Of a stretch of DNA of 64,000 nt, positions 57,556 through 64,000 are shown piece after piece. The notes under the pieces were generated by a model. The model did not search any database and had not been told where the DNA came from. It saw only the letters and a program-made list of their open reading frames with translations. Both the position numbers and the translations under genes were made by a program. How positions within the stretch are numbered: the stretch's first letter is position 1; every line of letters starts with the position of its first letter. Origin of the DNA: Kitasatospora aureofaciens (lineage in GTDB: Bacteria > Actinomycetota > Actinomycetes > Streptomycetales > Streptomycetaceae); assembly GCF_019192735.1 (NCBI RefSeq), contig NZ_JAHTKP010000015.1, positions 1 to 64,000 of the forward strand, given 5' to 3'.

Positions 57556-58515
57556 TCAAAGTCGGGCCTCCAGGAGGGTTCGGACCCGGGTCAGCAGTGC
57601 GATGTCCGGGTCGGGGACGGTCAGCGGGTGGGCCGCTGCCGGGGTCGGCGGGTGGGCGGAGCGGGTGGGGCCGGGTGCCGCGGCGCCGGTGAGGGTGGCG
57701 CCGGGAACCCGGCGGTGCAGGCCGCCGGTGCGCCGGGCGGGCGTGGGGGCAGGTTCGGGGTCGCGGGCTTGGCCGGGGGCGGGCGTCGGGGCCGGTGTGG
57801 GCGCGGCCGCCGCCGGGGCGTCGAGCAGCCCGGCGGCGGCGAGCCGGCGGACGTCCGCCGTGACGCCGAACCCCGACCGGCCGAGCAGGCGGGCCAGTTC
57901 GGCCGGCGTTCTTCGCCCGTCCGCATGGTCGAGCAGCTCTCGCCGGCGGCGACCGGGCGGCCTGCGCGACGGTCGTCGGGCCGCCTCTGACGGGCGTACG
58001 GGCGCGGTGTCGAGCTGCGGCCACGGCCAGATGCCGTCCAGCAGCCGCTGCCGGCGTCCGGTCTCCCGGCAGAGCCGTTCGGCGTCGACCGCCGTCACCG
58101 GGCCGAGCCAGTGCCGGGCCCCGGTCTCGAACCGCCAGAGGCCGCCGCCGACGTCGGCGAGGACGAAGAACGCGGCGTCGAACAGCGTGCCCAGATGGCC
58201 GAGTTCGAGCTCGCCGCGACTGAGCCCGCCCTGTGCGAGGAGCGCCGCCCCGACCCGGGCGTGCGGGCCGTGGACGCGGACGAGGTCCCGCCACTCCTCG
58301 GGCGCGATCCGGCCGCAGCCGGTGAGCAGGTCGGCCAGGTCGGGCGCGCGGTCGGACTCGGCGTGGGTCACCAGGCCGTCGGCGAGGTAGAGGCTGCCGA
58401 GCGGGCCGCGCAGCGCGCCGGTGGCCCCGCGGGCGGCGAGCAGACCGACGGCCTCGCCCGGGGTGCGCGGAACCGCCGGCGGCAGGACGGCCGTCGGTGC
58501 GGCGTGCACGCTCAC
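57556..58515 (-). CDS. DUF4388-like (PATAN) protein with winged-helix segment
   Basis: This 319-residue protein begins with a DUF4388/PATAN-like domain: AVGLLAARGATGALRGPLGS, LYLADGLVTHAESDRAPDLA and DLLTGCGRIAPEEWRDLVRV. The middle (ELLDHADGRRTPAELARLLG, SGFGVTADVRRLAAAGLLDA) is winged-helix-like, and the C-terminus is Pro/Ala-rich and probably disordered. Start is GTG 58515, overlapping the roadblock stop (GTGA), so they are coupled. It is likely an effector in a roadblock-GTPase-type switch. Confidence 0.75.
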   Translation of the reverse strand: MSVHAAPTAVLPPAVPRTPGEAVGLLAARGATGALRGPLGSLYLADGLVTHAESDRAPDLADLLTGCGRIAPEEWRDLVRVHGPHARVGAALLAQGGLSRGELELGHLGTLFDAAFFVLADVGGGLWRFETGARHWLGPVTAVDAERLCRETGRRQRLLDGIWPWPQLDTAPVRPSEAARRPSRRPPGRRRRELLDHADGRRTPAELARLLGRSGFGVTADVRRLAAAGLLDAPAAAAPTPAPTPAPGQARDPEPAPTPARRTGGLHRRVPGATLTGAAAPGPTRSAHPPTPAAAHPLTVPDPDIALLTRVRTLLEARL

Positions 58516-58895
58516 CCGAGCACCAGTTCCTCGGCCAGCGCCTGGAGCCGGTAGCGGGCGGCGGCGAGGTTGCCCTCCGCCCGGTCCAGCCAGAGGTGCA
58601 GGACGAGCCGGCTGTCGAAGACGGTGTCGATGAAGCAGATCAGGTGGTAACTGCGGCCCGCGGTGACGATGATGTCCTGCAGCGGCGAGCGCCGGTCCTC
58701 CGCCCCGGTGAAGGTCTGGCTCTCAACGGCCACCCGTACCAGGTCGGTTGTCTCGGCCGCCGCGGTCTCGTGCTCGTCGGCCGGGCTCTCCCCGAGGCTG
58801 CCGAGCGCGAGTCCGCTGCTCCAGTCGACCAGGCTCGCGGAGCGGGCGCCGGCGATCGCCATCACTCCGGAGAGGCATTCGTCGATACCCGGCAC
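58512..58895 (-). CDS. Roadblock/LC7 domain protein (first of operon)
   Basis: This 127-residue protein has ECLSGVMAIAGARSASLVDW, SSGLALGSLGESPADEHETA and QDIIVTAGRSYHLICFIDTV. The GTG 58895 start is preceded by AAAGGAG at 5-nt spacing. Transcribed first in the roadblock operon; coupled to the DUF4388-like gene. Confidence 0.85.
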   Translation of the reverse strand: MPGIDECLSGVMAIAGARSASLVDWSSGLALGSLGESPADEHETAAAETTDLVRVAVESQTFTGAEDRRSPLQDIIVTAGRSYHLICFIDTVFDSRLVLHLWLDRAEGNLAAARYRLQALAEELVLG

Positions 58896-59237
58896 ACCGG
58901 CTCCTTTGCGGGGGGGGAGTCTGGGCAGCCGGGCACAGCGCGGCACCGGCCGGACCGCCACCACGAGTGGTGGGTTCGACACGGAAGGCTACTGCCGGAT
59001 TCCGTATGACGAACATTCCAATGGCATATTCACACCGGTGACGGCCAGTTTCGGCCAAGGTATGACGATGCGTCACATCCAGTGACCCCATGAACCCGCT
59101 GGCCCGGACGCCGCTCCCGACGGCCTTCCGCCGGTCACCTGGAACGGGACCTTGGCCGAGAGTCGGCTGAGACGGAGAGTTTCGGCCACCGCGTGCGATA
59201 AAGACATGAAGTGGAGGCCATCGGCTCCGGAAACGAC
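58896..59237. other. Intergenic region upstream of the roadblock operon
   Basis: Non-coding. Contains TGACGATGCGTCA (near 59063, imperfect palindrome) and AT-rich CGTATGACGAACATTCC near 59003. It should hold the promoter of the roadblock operon. Confidence 0.4.
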
Positions 59238-59380
59238 GAAGGGGCCCGTTCCGCTGGACGGAACGAGCCCCTTCGGGTGGAGCGCCAGGCCCGGGTTGCA
59301 CGGACTCTCCCCACTGAAAGTGGGACGTGCTCTGGTAGCACCGCTGACGCCTGAACGAGAGATCATCTTCTCTCGACAGG
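59238..59380 (-). ncRNA. Candidate small RNA with four consecutive hairpins
   Basis: The segment folds into four clean hairpins: CCTG-x-CGAGAGA/TCTCTCG-x-CAGG (59350-59380, loop TCATCT), GTGCT/AGCAC (59327-59341), CCCAC/GTGGG (59310-59324) and GAAGGGGCCCGTTCCG with a nearly complementary CGGAACGAGCCCCTTC (59238-59274). On the minus strand the last would be the terminator and TAGTGT lies about 6 nt upstream of 59380 as a possible -10. The expected transcript is about 145 nt. It sits between divergent genes. A leader role on the plus strand is the alternative. Confidence 0.5.
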
Positions 59381-59451
59381 AAGAACACTAGCAGGTCATC
59401 GCACCTGCTCAGAAACCGAGCGGTCAGCGACCGAGCGGAAGGGACGGGGAC

Positions 59452-59841
59452 ATGGACCTGGCGGAGCTTCAACGGCTCGCGATGCGGGTGCACGACCGAT
59501 ACGACGAGCTGAATCTGCGGGAGCGGGGGCGGGCGTGGACCCGGGAGGAGTTCATGCTCGGCTTCACGGGCGACGTCGGCGACCTCGCCAAGCTCGTCAT
59601 GGCACAGGAGGGCGCCCGGGACATGCCCGGCGGGCGCGCCGCCCTGGAGCACGAACTGGCCGACTGCCTCTGGTCGGTGCTGGTACTGGCGGCCCGCTAC
59701 GAGGTGGACCTCGGGGCGGCGTTCGTCCGGACGATGGCGGAGCTGGAGGCAGGGATCTCCAGCCGGCTGGGCAACGACACCGCGCCGAGTTGCAAGGGCC
59801 GGGCCGACAGCGCCCGCAGCAAGGGCAGTAACGCCATGTAG
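59452..59841 (+). CDS. MazG-like nucleotide pyrophosphohydrolase
   Basis: This 129-residue helical protein has the all-alpha NTP pyrophosphatase pattern: LQRLAMRVHDRYDELNLRER, EEFMLGFTGDVGDLAKLVMA and ELADCLWSVLVLAARYEVDL, with EExxD-like metal ligands (GDVGDLAK and LEHELADCL). It hydrolyses NTPs to NMPs plus pyrophosphate, perhaps for house-cleaning. It has a ribosome binding site GGGACGGGG. The candidate ncRNA lies just upstream. Confidence 0.82.
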   Translation: MDLAELQRLAMRVHDRYDELNLRERGRAWTREEFMLGFTGDVGDLAKLVMAQEGARDMPGGRAALEHELADCLWSVLVLAARYEVDLGAAFVRTMAELEAGISSRLGNDTAPSCKGRADSARSKGSNAM

Positions 59842-59860
59842 CCCGCGACAGGTTCCCCCT

Positions 59861-60883
59861 TCAGGACAGGCCGACCGCCTCGGCGAGCAGCCGGTAGGAC
59901 TCCGTCATCGCCGTCCGGTCGTAGGTGCTCGTGGTGACCAGGTACTCGTCGGCCCCGCTGCGCGCCATCAGCGCGGCGAGGTCGGCGGCGGCCTGCTCCG
60001 GGATCCCGGCGATGTGGCCCGCCAGCGACTGCTCGTACGCGGCACGCTCGCGCGCGGTCATCGGCCGGGCGAGGACCTCGGCGGCCGGGGCCAGTGGCGG
60101 GAACTCCCCATGCGTCCGCGCGTACGCGCCCGCCCAGGCCTCGGGGACGAGCAGCTCCCGCGCCCGCTCGGCGGTCTCGGCCACCGCGACCGTGCCCGAG
60201 AGGACCACGTACGGTTCGGCGGCCTGCGCGGAGGGGCGGAACCGGGTCCGGTAGCGGTCTATGGCCGCGAGCATCCGGTCCTCCCCGCGCGCGGCGGCGA
60301 TCACCAGTGGCAGCCCGGCGTCGGCCGCCAGGTCGGCGCCCGCGCCGGTGGCCAGCACGAACGCCGGCACGCGCAGGCCCTCGGCCGGGCGGGCGTGGAC
60401 TCCGCGGTGGGTCTGCTGGGAGCCGTCGAACCAGCCGAGCAACTCGGCCAGCTGGGCGCCGAAGTCGTCCGCTGCGTCCTTCTCCCGGCCCAGCGCCCGC
60501 CGCACGCCGTCGGTGAATCCCACCGACCGCCCGAGGCCCATGTCGATCCGCCCCGGGAAGAGGGAGGCCAGCACCCCGAACTGCTCGGCCACCACCATCG
60601 GCTGGTGGTTGGGCAGCATGACCCCACCCGTCCCGACCCGGATCCGCGTCGTGGCCGCCGCCACCGCCGCCGCGAGCACCGTCGGCGCCGACCCGGCCAC
60701 CCCCGGCACCCCATGGTGCTCCGAGACCCAGAACCGGTGGTACCCGAACCGCTCCGCGTCCCGCGCGAACGCCACCGTGTCCCGCAGCGCCTGCGCCGGC
60801 TCCTCCCCCTGCCTGGTCCGGGAACGATCCAGCACGGAGAGTCTGAGCGCGGGCTGTGCGGTGGTCACGTCCAGGGACAACAC
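59861..60883 (-). CDS. LLM class flavin-dependent oxidoreductase (MsnO8-like)
   Basis: This 340-residue bacterial luciferase-like TIM barrel has LRLSVLDRSRTRQGEEPAQA, RFWVSEHHGVPGVAGSAPTV, IRVGTGGVMLPNHQPMVVAE and LFPGRIDMGLGRSVGFTDGV. These enzymes use FMN or F420 with oxygen or NADPH; MsnO8-like members are common in actinobacteria. Substrate not known. ATG 60883. Confidence 0.87.
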   Translation of the reverse strand: MLSLDVTTAQPALRLSVLDRSRTRQGEEPAQALRDTVAFARDAERFGYHRFWVSEHHGVPGVAGSAPTVLAAAVAAATTRIRVGTGGVMLPNHQPMVVAEQFGVLASLFPGRIDMGLGRSVGFTDGVRRALGREKDAADDFGAQLAELLGWFDGSQQTHRGVHARPAEGLRVPAFVLATGAGADLAADAGLPLVIAAARGEDRMLAAIDRYRTRFRPSAQAAEPYVVLSGTVAVAETAERARELLVPEAWAGAYARTHGEFPPLAPAAEVLARPMTARERAAYEQSLAGHIAGIPEQAAADLAALMARSGADEYLVTTSTYDRTAMTESYRLLAEAVGLS

Positions 60884-60964
60884 CCGCCCCCGACGCGGGC
60901 ATTCCCGTCACGCCCGCGCCCCGCGTATTCGCTGTCGCTCCGACCGGCGCCCCCAGGGCAACGC

Positions 60965-61063
60965 CGGCCAGCTCACCGACGCGACCACGTGCACGACAAC
61001 CAGCCGCTTGCGCGCCGCCGGCGACAACCGCCGCCCGGCCGGGGACTCGACGGACGAGCGCAT
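60965..61063 (-). pseudogene. Decayed N-terminus of a membrane-protein gene (DUF2269-like)
   Basis: Reading from ATG 61063, the peptide MRSSVESPAGRRLSPAARKR then LVVVHVVASVSWPAL resembles the first cytoplasmic tail and start of helix 1 of actinobacterial DUF2269-like integral membrane proteins. About 33 residues in, the sequence stops being membrane-like. This is probably a gene remnant. Confidence 0.4.
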
Positions 61064-61367
61064 CCCCTACCTCCTTCGGTGGATGACCACGAGAGCGCGA
61101 CCAGACTCCCCTGGTCGCGCCTGCTCGGGCATCTGCCGACGGAAGTAACTACGCCTACGCCCGGGCGAGTACGAACAGCCCCGCCGAAGCAGCCCGGGCA
61201 CTCCCCTGGCAGTACGTCAGATGCCTTCCCACGTGGGACGACAGAGGTGGTCCGCTCCGGAGAGAGTGATGGCCACCGGGAACGGGGCCGCTGGACCCCG
61301 TCCCCAGTCGTCCGACGAAGGGGGCACCACCATGACGACAACCACAGCCACCGCGGTGGCGAACCGC
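61064..61367. other. Intergenic region, no gene recognised
   Basis: This 304-bp stretch between the decayed fragment and the amidase-like gene has no convincing coding sequence. ATG near 61333 opens a Thr-rich frame on the plus strand, which overlaps the 3' end of the next gene and is not natural. Confidence 0.4.
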
Positions 61368-62531
61368 TCAGCCCGTGACGGTGAAGTCGTGGGCCGCGCC
61401 GAGGCGCTGGAGGGAGTCGTGGCCGGGGATGCCGTCGGCGTCGGCGGCGGAGTAGCCGCAGCGGCGCTGCCAGGCGGCGTAGGCGGTCACGGTGCTGCTG
61501 CCGAACGAGCCGTCCACCCAGCGCTGTTCGAGCAGGCCCTCGTCGGCCAGGGCCTGCTCGACGAGCACGACCTCTGCGCCGTACGTGCGATGGCCCTGCG
61601 CGGCGCCGGGGTCGGTCCGGGCGGCCTCGACGACGTGGGCCAGCGCGACCGTGCGCGGGCCGGGGAGGTAGCCGAGCAGCCGGCGGAGCGAGGTCTCCCC
61701 CGGGACACCGTCCGCCGCCGGACCGGAGTAGCCCAGACTCCGCTGGTAGTCCGCGTAGTTCTCGGTGTCCGCGTCGGTCCAGTCCGGGCCCGGGCCCGAC
61801 TGGTAGTGACCGCCGAAGCCGTGCGCCACCAGCGCCTGCCCGACGACGGTGACCTGGTAGCCGTGGGCGCCGTAGCCGTAGTGGAGACCGTTGATGGTCA
61901 CCTGGTAGCGGGCCGGGGTCGACTCCGGCGGGGACGACGGGGTGCCCGCGAAGTCCGGCCAGGAGCCCGGGTCGGTGTGGTCGTTGTCGGGGACGTGCGC
62001 GTGCGCGTACCAGCCGCCACGGGTCTCCCACACCTGTTCGTCGCGGTGGCTGCCGAAGTCGGTGGGCCGGCCCATCGGCCAGACGTCGGGCACGCCCCAG
62101 GAGGCGATCCAGGCGTGCAGCCGGTCCCAGCCGACGCACGGGGTGTCGACGAGCCGGGGGTAGACGGTCCCCCAGTGGCGGCAGTACGGGAAGAAGACCG
62201 CCTCGATCTGGATGACCACCCGCCCGGCCCGGTTGGTGTGGGTCGGACTCTCGGGCGGGCTCAGCAGGCTCTTGGAGCGCGAGTCGGCCGGGAACAGCTG
62301 CGCTATGCGTCCGCTGAACGGGTCCCAGATGAGGTGCGGTGCGTCGCCGGCGCCGCTGGTGGTGAAGTAGTTCACCAGGTCGTCGAACGTGCACCAGTCC
62401 TGCGGGGCGGCGGCGGTGGCGTTGCGGTCCCAGGTGATGTGCGCGATCGCCTTCGGCGGGTACTGCTGGTCGGTGGGGGCGTGGTCGCCGAGGTCGTGGA
62501 TCTCGGCGCCGGGCAGCCACAGCTCTGGCAT
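61368..62531 (-). CDS. N-acetylmuramoyl-L-alanine amidase-like protein with two peptidoglycan-binding repeats
   Basis: This 387-residue protein has an N-terminal amidase-like domain: IAHITWDRNATAAAPQDWCT, PHLIWDPFSGRIAQLFPADS, SPTHTNRAGRVVIQIEAVFF and WYAHAHVPDNDHTDPGSWPD, where the His and Asp clusters could bind zinc. The C-terminal half has two peptidoglycan-binding-like repeats, GYSGPAADGVPGETSLRRLL and GYSAADADGIPGHDSLQRLG. No signal peptide is visible, so secretion may be non-classical. ATG 62531 with GGAGGAG. Confidence 0.72.
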   Translation of the reverse strand: MPELWLPGAEIHDLGDHAPTDQQYPPKAIAHITWDRNATAAAPQDWCTFDDLVNYFTTSGAGDAPHLIWDPFSGRIAQLFPADSRSKSLLSPPESPTHTNRAGRVVIQIEAVFFPYCRHWGTVYPRLVDTPCVGWDRLHAWIASWGVPDVWPMGRPTDFGSHRDEQVWETRGGWYAHAHVPDNDHTDPGSWPDFAGTPSSPPESTPARYQVTINGLHYGYGAHGYQVTVVGQALVAHGFGGHYQSGPGPDWTDADTENYADYQRSLGYSGPAADGVPGETSLRRLLGYLPGPRTVALAHVVEAARTDPGAAQGHRTYGAEVVLVEQALADEGLLEQRWVDGSFGSSTVTAYAAWQRRCGYSAADADGIPGHDSLQRLGAAHDFTVTG

Positions 62532-62828
62532 GCGGTCTCCTCCGAACGGAGTACGGACGTCGCTGCCCTTATCGGCAGGTCCACGCCCAAAGATGACCCC
62601 TACGGGGGCATGCGAAACGTCGAACCGCCCACGCCCGCCTACCCGTTCGATCCGGAGACGGGTATTCGTCCGTCCGTACGGCCCACACGCCCCTCTGGGC
62701 GCACGCCAGGCCGCACTGCGCCCTGCCCGCACACGGATCGACGACCCTCAGCAGGGCCGTGCGGACGGCGAACAGCCCCAGCCCCGCCCCCAGCCCCGGA
62801 CCCGTCCGTCCGTCCGTCCGTGCGACAG

Positions 62829-63284
62829 TCAGCCGAGCCAGCGGCCGTCGCGCATGAGGTCGCGTCCCCGCAGCTCGTTCGCCTCCCGCCAGGCCTGGAT
62901 GCGCTGCGGCCGGATCCGGAAGTACTGGTAGGGCTCGTCGAGTTCGCGCGGGTCGAACCCGGTCCTGGCCGCGAACGCGTCGCCCGTCTGCCGGCCGAGG
63001 TCGGCGGTGTCCACCGGCTCGGCGGTGCCGTCGACGATGACGACGTCGCGCGTCGGGCCGAGGCTGAGGCGCACCCGGCCGTCCGCCAGCAGGTTGCGGC
63101 CGGTGGCCGAGGCGCGCGGCGTCGAGACGAGGAAGGCGGTCCCGTCCCAGAGGTACGAGAGCGGGATGAGGTGGACGCCGCCCGGGGCGCCCGACGTCCC
63201 GACCCAGAGGTCGACGTCGCCCTCCAGTCTCGCGCGAGTGTCCCGCCGCCTCTCCTCAAGCCCACGCGGCGGCGCGCTCGTCAT
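62829..63284 (-). CDS. PPOX-class (pyridoxamine 5'-phosphate oxidase-like) protein
   Basis: This 151-residue split-barrel protein has VDLWVGTSGAPGGVHLIPLS, YLWDGTAFLVSTPRASATGR and VVIVDGTAEPVDTADLGRQT, matching the F420/FMN-binding PPOX family. Such proteins use deazaflavin or FMN for reductions. ATG 63284 is preceded by GGAGGAAGC. Confidence 0.82.
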   Translation of the reverse strand: MTSAPPRGLEERRRDTRARLEGDVDLWVGTSGAPGGVHLIPLSYLWDGTAFLVSTPRASATGRNLLADGRVRLSLGPTRDVVIVDGTAEPVDTADLGRQTGDAFAARTGFDPRELDEPYQYFRIRPQRIQAWREANELRGRDLMRDGRWLG

Positions 63285-63349
63285 GCTTCCTCCAGCCGGT
63301 TCGTGCAGTCGGTCGGTCATCGGTCGGTGAGGCGGGCAGCGGTCGCGCA

Positions 63350-63982
63350 TCAGGGCGTGGGCACCGGCGCCGCGGCCTCCCAGGCGAACCCGTCCGGGTC
63401 GGTGAACGGCCCGGCGGCGCCGGTGATCGCGAGCCGGTGCGAGCCGGTGCCGTCGGGAGCGACCCCGGCGTCCTTGGCCAGGGCACGGCGCCGGTACAGC
63501 GCCAGCTTGACGGGGCTCGACCCGGCCTCGAACTCGACGTACATGCGGCCGAAGCTCTTCGCCACGGTGAGGCCTCGGTCGAGGTAGAACCGCTTGCTCG
63601 CCGCCACGTCCTCGACTCCCAGCAGGAGCACGATGTCGTCGATCTGCCGGGTGGCCGGGCCGGTGTCCTTCTTCGCCGAGGTCGCGATCTTCCAGATCGC
63701 GCCGTCCGGGGCCTGGACGACGCCGCCGTAGCCCCAGAGCGACTTCGCGACGGGCTTCAGCGTCGTGGCGCCGGCTTCGAGGGCAGCGTCGATGAGGCCG
63801 TTGACGGTGGCCGGCTGGGACACCGTGAGCGACAGCGTGTACCCGCGGAAGCCGGTCGTCGGTTCCTGCGAGGCCCGCAGGCGCAGCTGCGTGTCCAGAC
63901 CGAAGGCGGTGGTGTAGAAGCGGTCGGCGGCCGTGGGATCGGCCACGTCGAGGGTGATGGATTCGATGGAGTTCATGGCCAT
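63350..63982 (-). CDS. VOC-family (glyoxalase/bleomycin-resistance fold) protein
   Basis: This 210-residue protein has two VOC modules: MNSIESITLDVADPTAADRF with GFRGYTLSLTVSQPATVNGL in the first half and IDDIVLLLGVEDVAASKRFY with MYVEFEAGSSPVKLALYRRR in the second. Such metal-binding barrels include glyoxalases and antibiotic-resistance proteins. The start may be ATG 63982 or 63976; a GTG at 63985 is adjacent. Activity unknown. Confidence 0.83.
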   Translation of the reverse strand: MAMNSIESITLDVADPTAADRFYTTAFGLDTQLRLRASQEPTTGFRGYTLSLTVSQPATVNGLIDAALEAGATTLKPVAKSLWGYGGVVQAPDGAIWKIATSAKKDTGPATRQIDDIVLLLGVEDVAASKRFYLDRGLTVAKSFGRMYVEFEAGSSPVKLALYRRRALAKDAGVAPDGTGSHRLAITGAAGPFTDPDGFAWEAAAPVPTP

Positions 63983-64000
63983 CACGCTATTTGCAGCTGG

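Noticed and set aside
59452..59841. Riboswitch controlling the MazG-like gene
   Set aside because: The hairpins upstream are better explained as an independent RNA with a minus-strand terminator; no known riboswitch consensus was recognised.
62780..62828. CCGT tetranucleotide run downstream of the PPOX gene
   Set aside because: Only about five short units; simple microsatellite with no sign of function.

Overview
The window is high-GC actinobacterial DNA. Its gene content (a whiE-type spore-pigment cluster, an AfsA/TetR gamma-butyrolactone signalling pair, several MmyB-type XRE regulators, roadblock/LC7 proteins, class F sortase, SAV_915-like protein, monomeric isocitrate dehydrogenase) points to Streptomycetaceae: Streptomyces or Kitasatospora. 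The sequence alone does not decide between the two genera. No rRNA, tRNA or CRISPR array was recognised.

Region 1 (1-2.9 kb): gene ends at the window edge, then a DHA2-type drug exporter with an adjacent MmyB-type regulator. Region 2 (2.9-12.4 kb): the most interesting locus, a ten-gene minus-strand operon (thioesterase, AvrD homologue, FabH-like KAS III, ACP, histidine phosphatase, ABM protein, FAD hydroxylase, carboxymuconolactone-decarboxylase-like protein, aldo/keto reductase, divergent KAS III-like acyltransferase) plus a divergent aldo/keto reductase. AvrD is the syringolide synthase of plant-pathogenic pseudomonads, so this locus probably makes a syringolide/secosyrin/sphydrofuran-like sugar-derived butanolide or butenolide. 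Region 3 (12.5-16.2 kb): a LuxR-type regulator, an NAD-dependent epimerase, a TetR/gamma-butyrolactone receptor and a divergent AfsA homologue, which is a complete butanolide signal synthesis and sensing module next to the AvrD operon.

Region 4 (16.3-24.5 kb): housekeeping and family genes (CtaG, YdcF, Icd, DUF4180, secreted and hypothetical proteins), ending in a truncated EamA gene. Region 5 (24.7-36.1 kb): accessory DNA with a PQQ-propeller membrane protein, an MFS gene carrying an in-frame 204-bp terminal-inverted-repeat element, a second MmyB-type regulator with iterated 16-bp sites, an Fsr-like MFS/AraC pair, a frameshifted orphan toxin C-terminus with its immunity gene, DUF6924, an SGNH hydrolase, and an HTH regulator divergent from an alpha/beta hydrolase.

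Region 6 (36.3-45.2 kb): an APC permease and then the complete whiE-like type II polyketide spore-pigment cluster, with a divergent FAD hydroxylase followed by ORFI, cupin, KS-alpha, CLF, ACP, aromatase and cyclase. Region 7 (45.5-54.8 kb): a class F sortase with a probable repeat-rich surface substrate, an O-methyltransferase, a secreted beta-helix protein, endonuclease IV, a small secreted peptide, YegP, and two GT4 glycosyltransferases coupled to an SGNH hydrolase. Region 8 (55-64 kb): a tandem Nudix protein, a roadblock/DUF4388 operon, a strong small-RNA candidate, MazG-like and LLM flavin enzymes, a decayed membrane-protein gene, an amidase/peptidoglycan-binding protein, a PPOX protein and a VOC protein.

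Short tandem repeats of 12-16 bp are unusually frequent at gene ends, linkers and upstream regions throughout.
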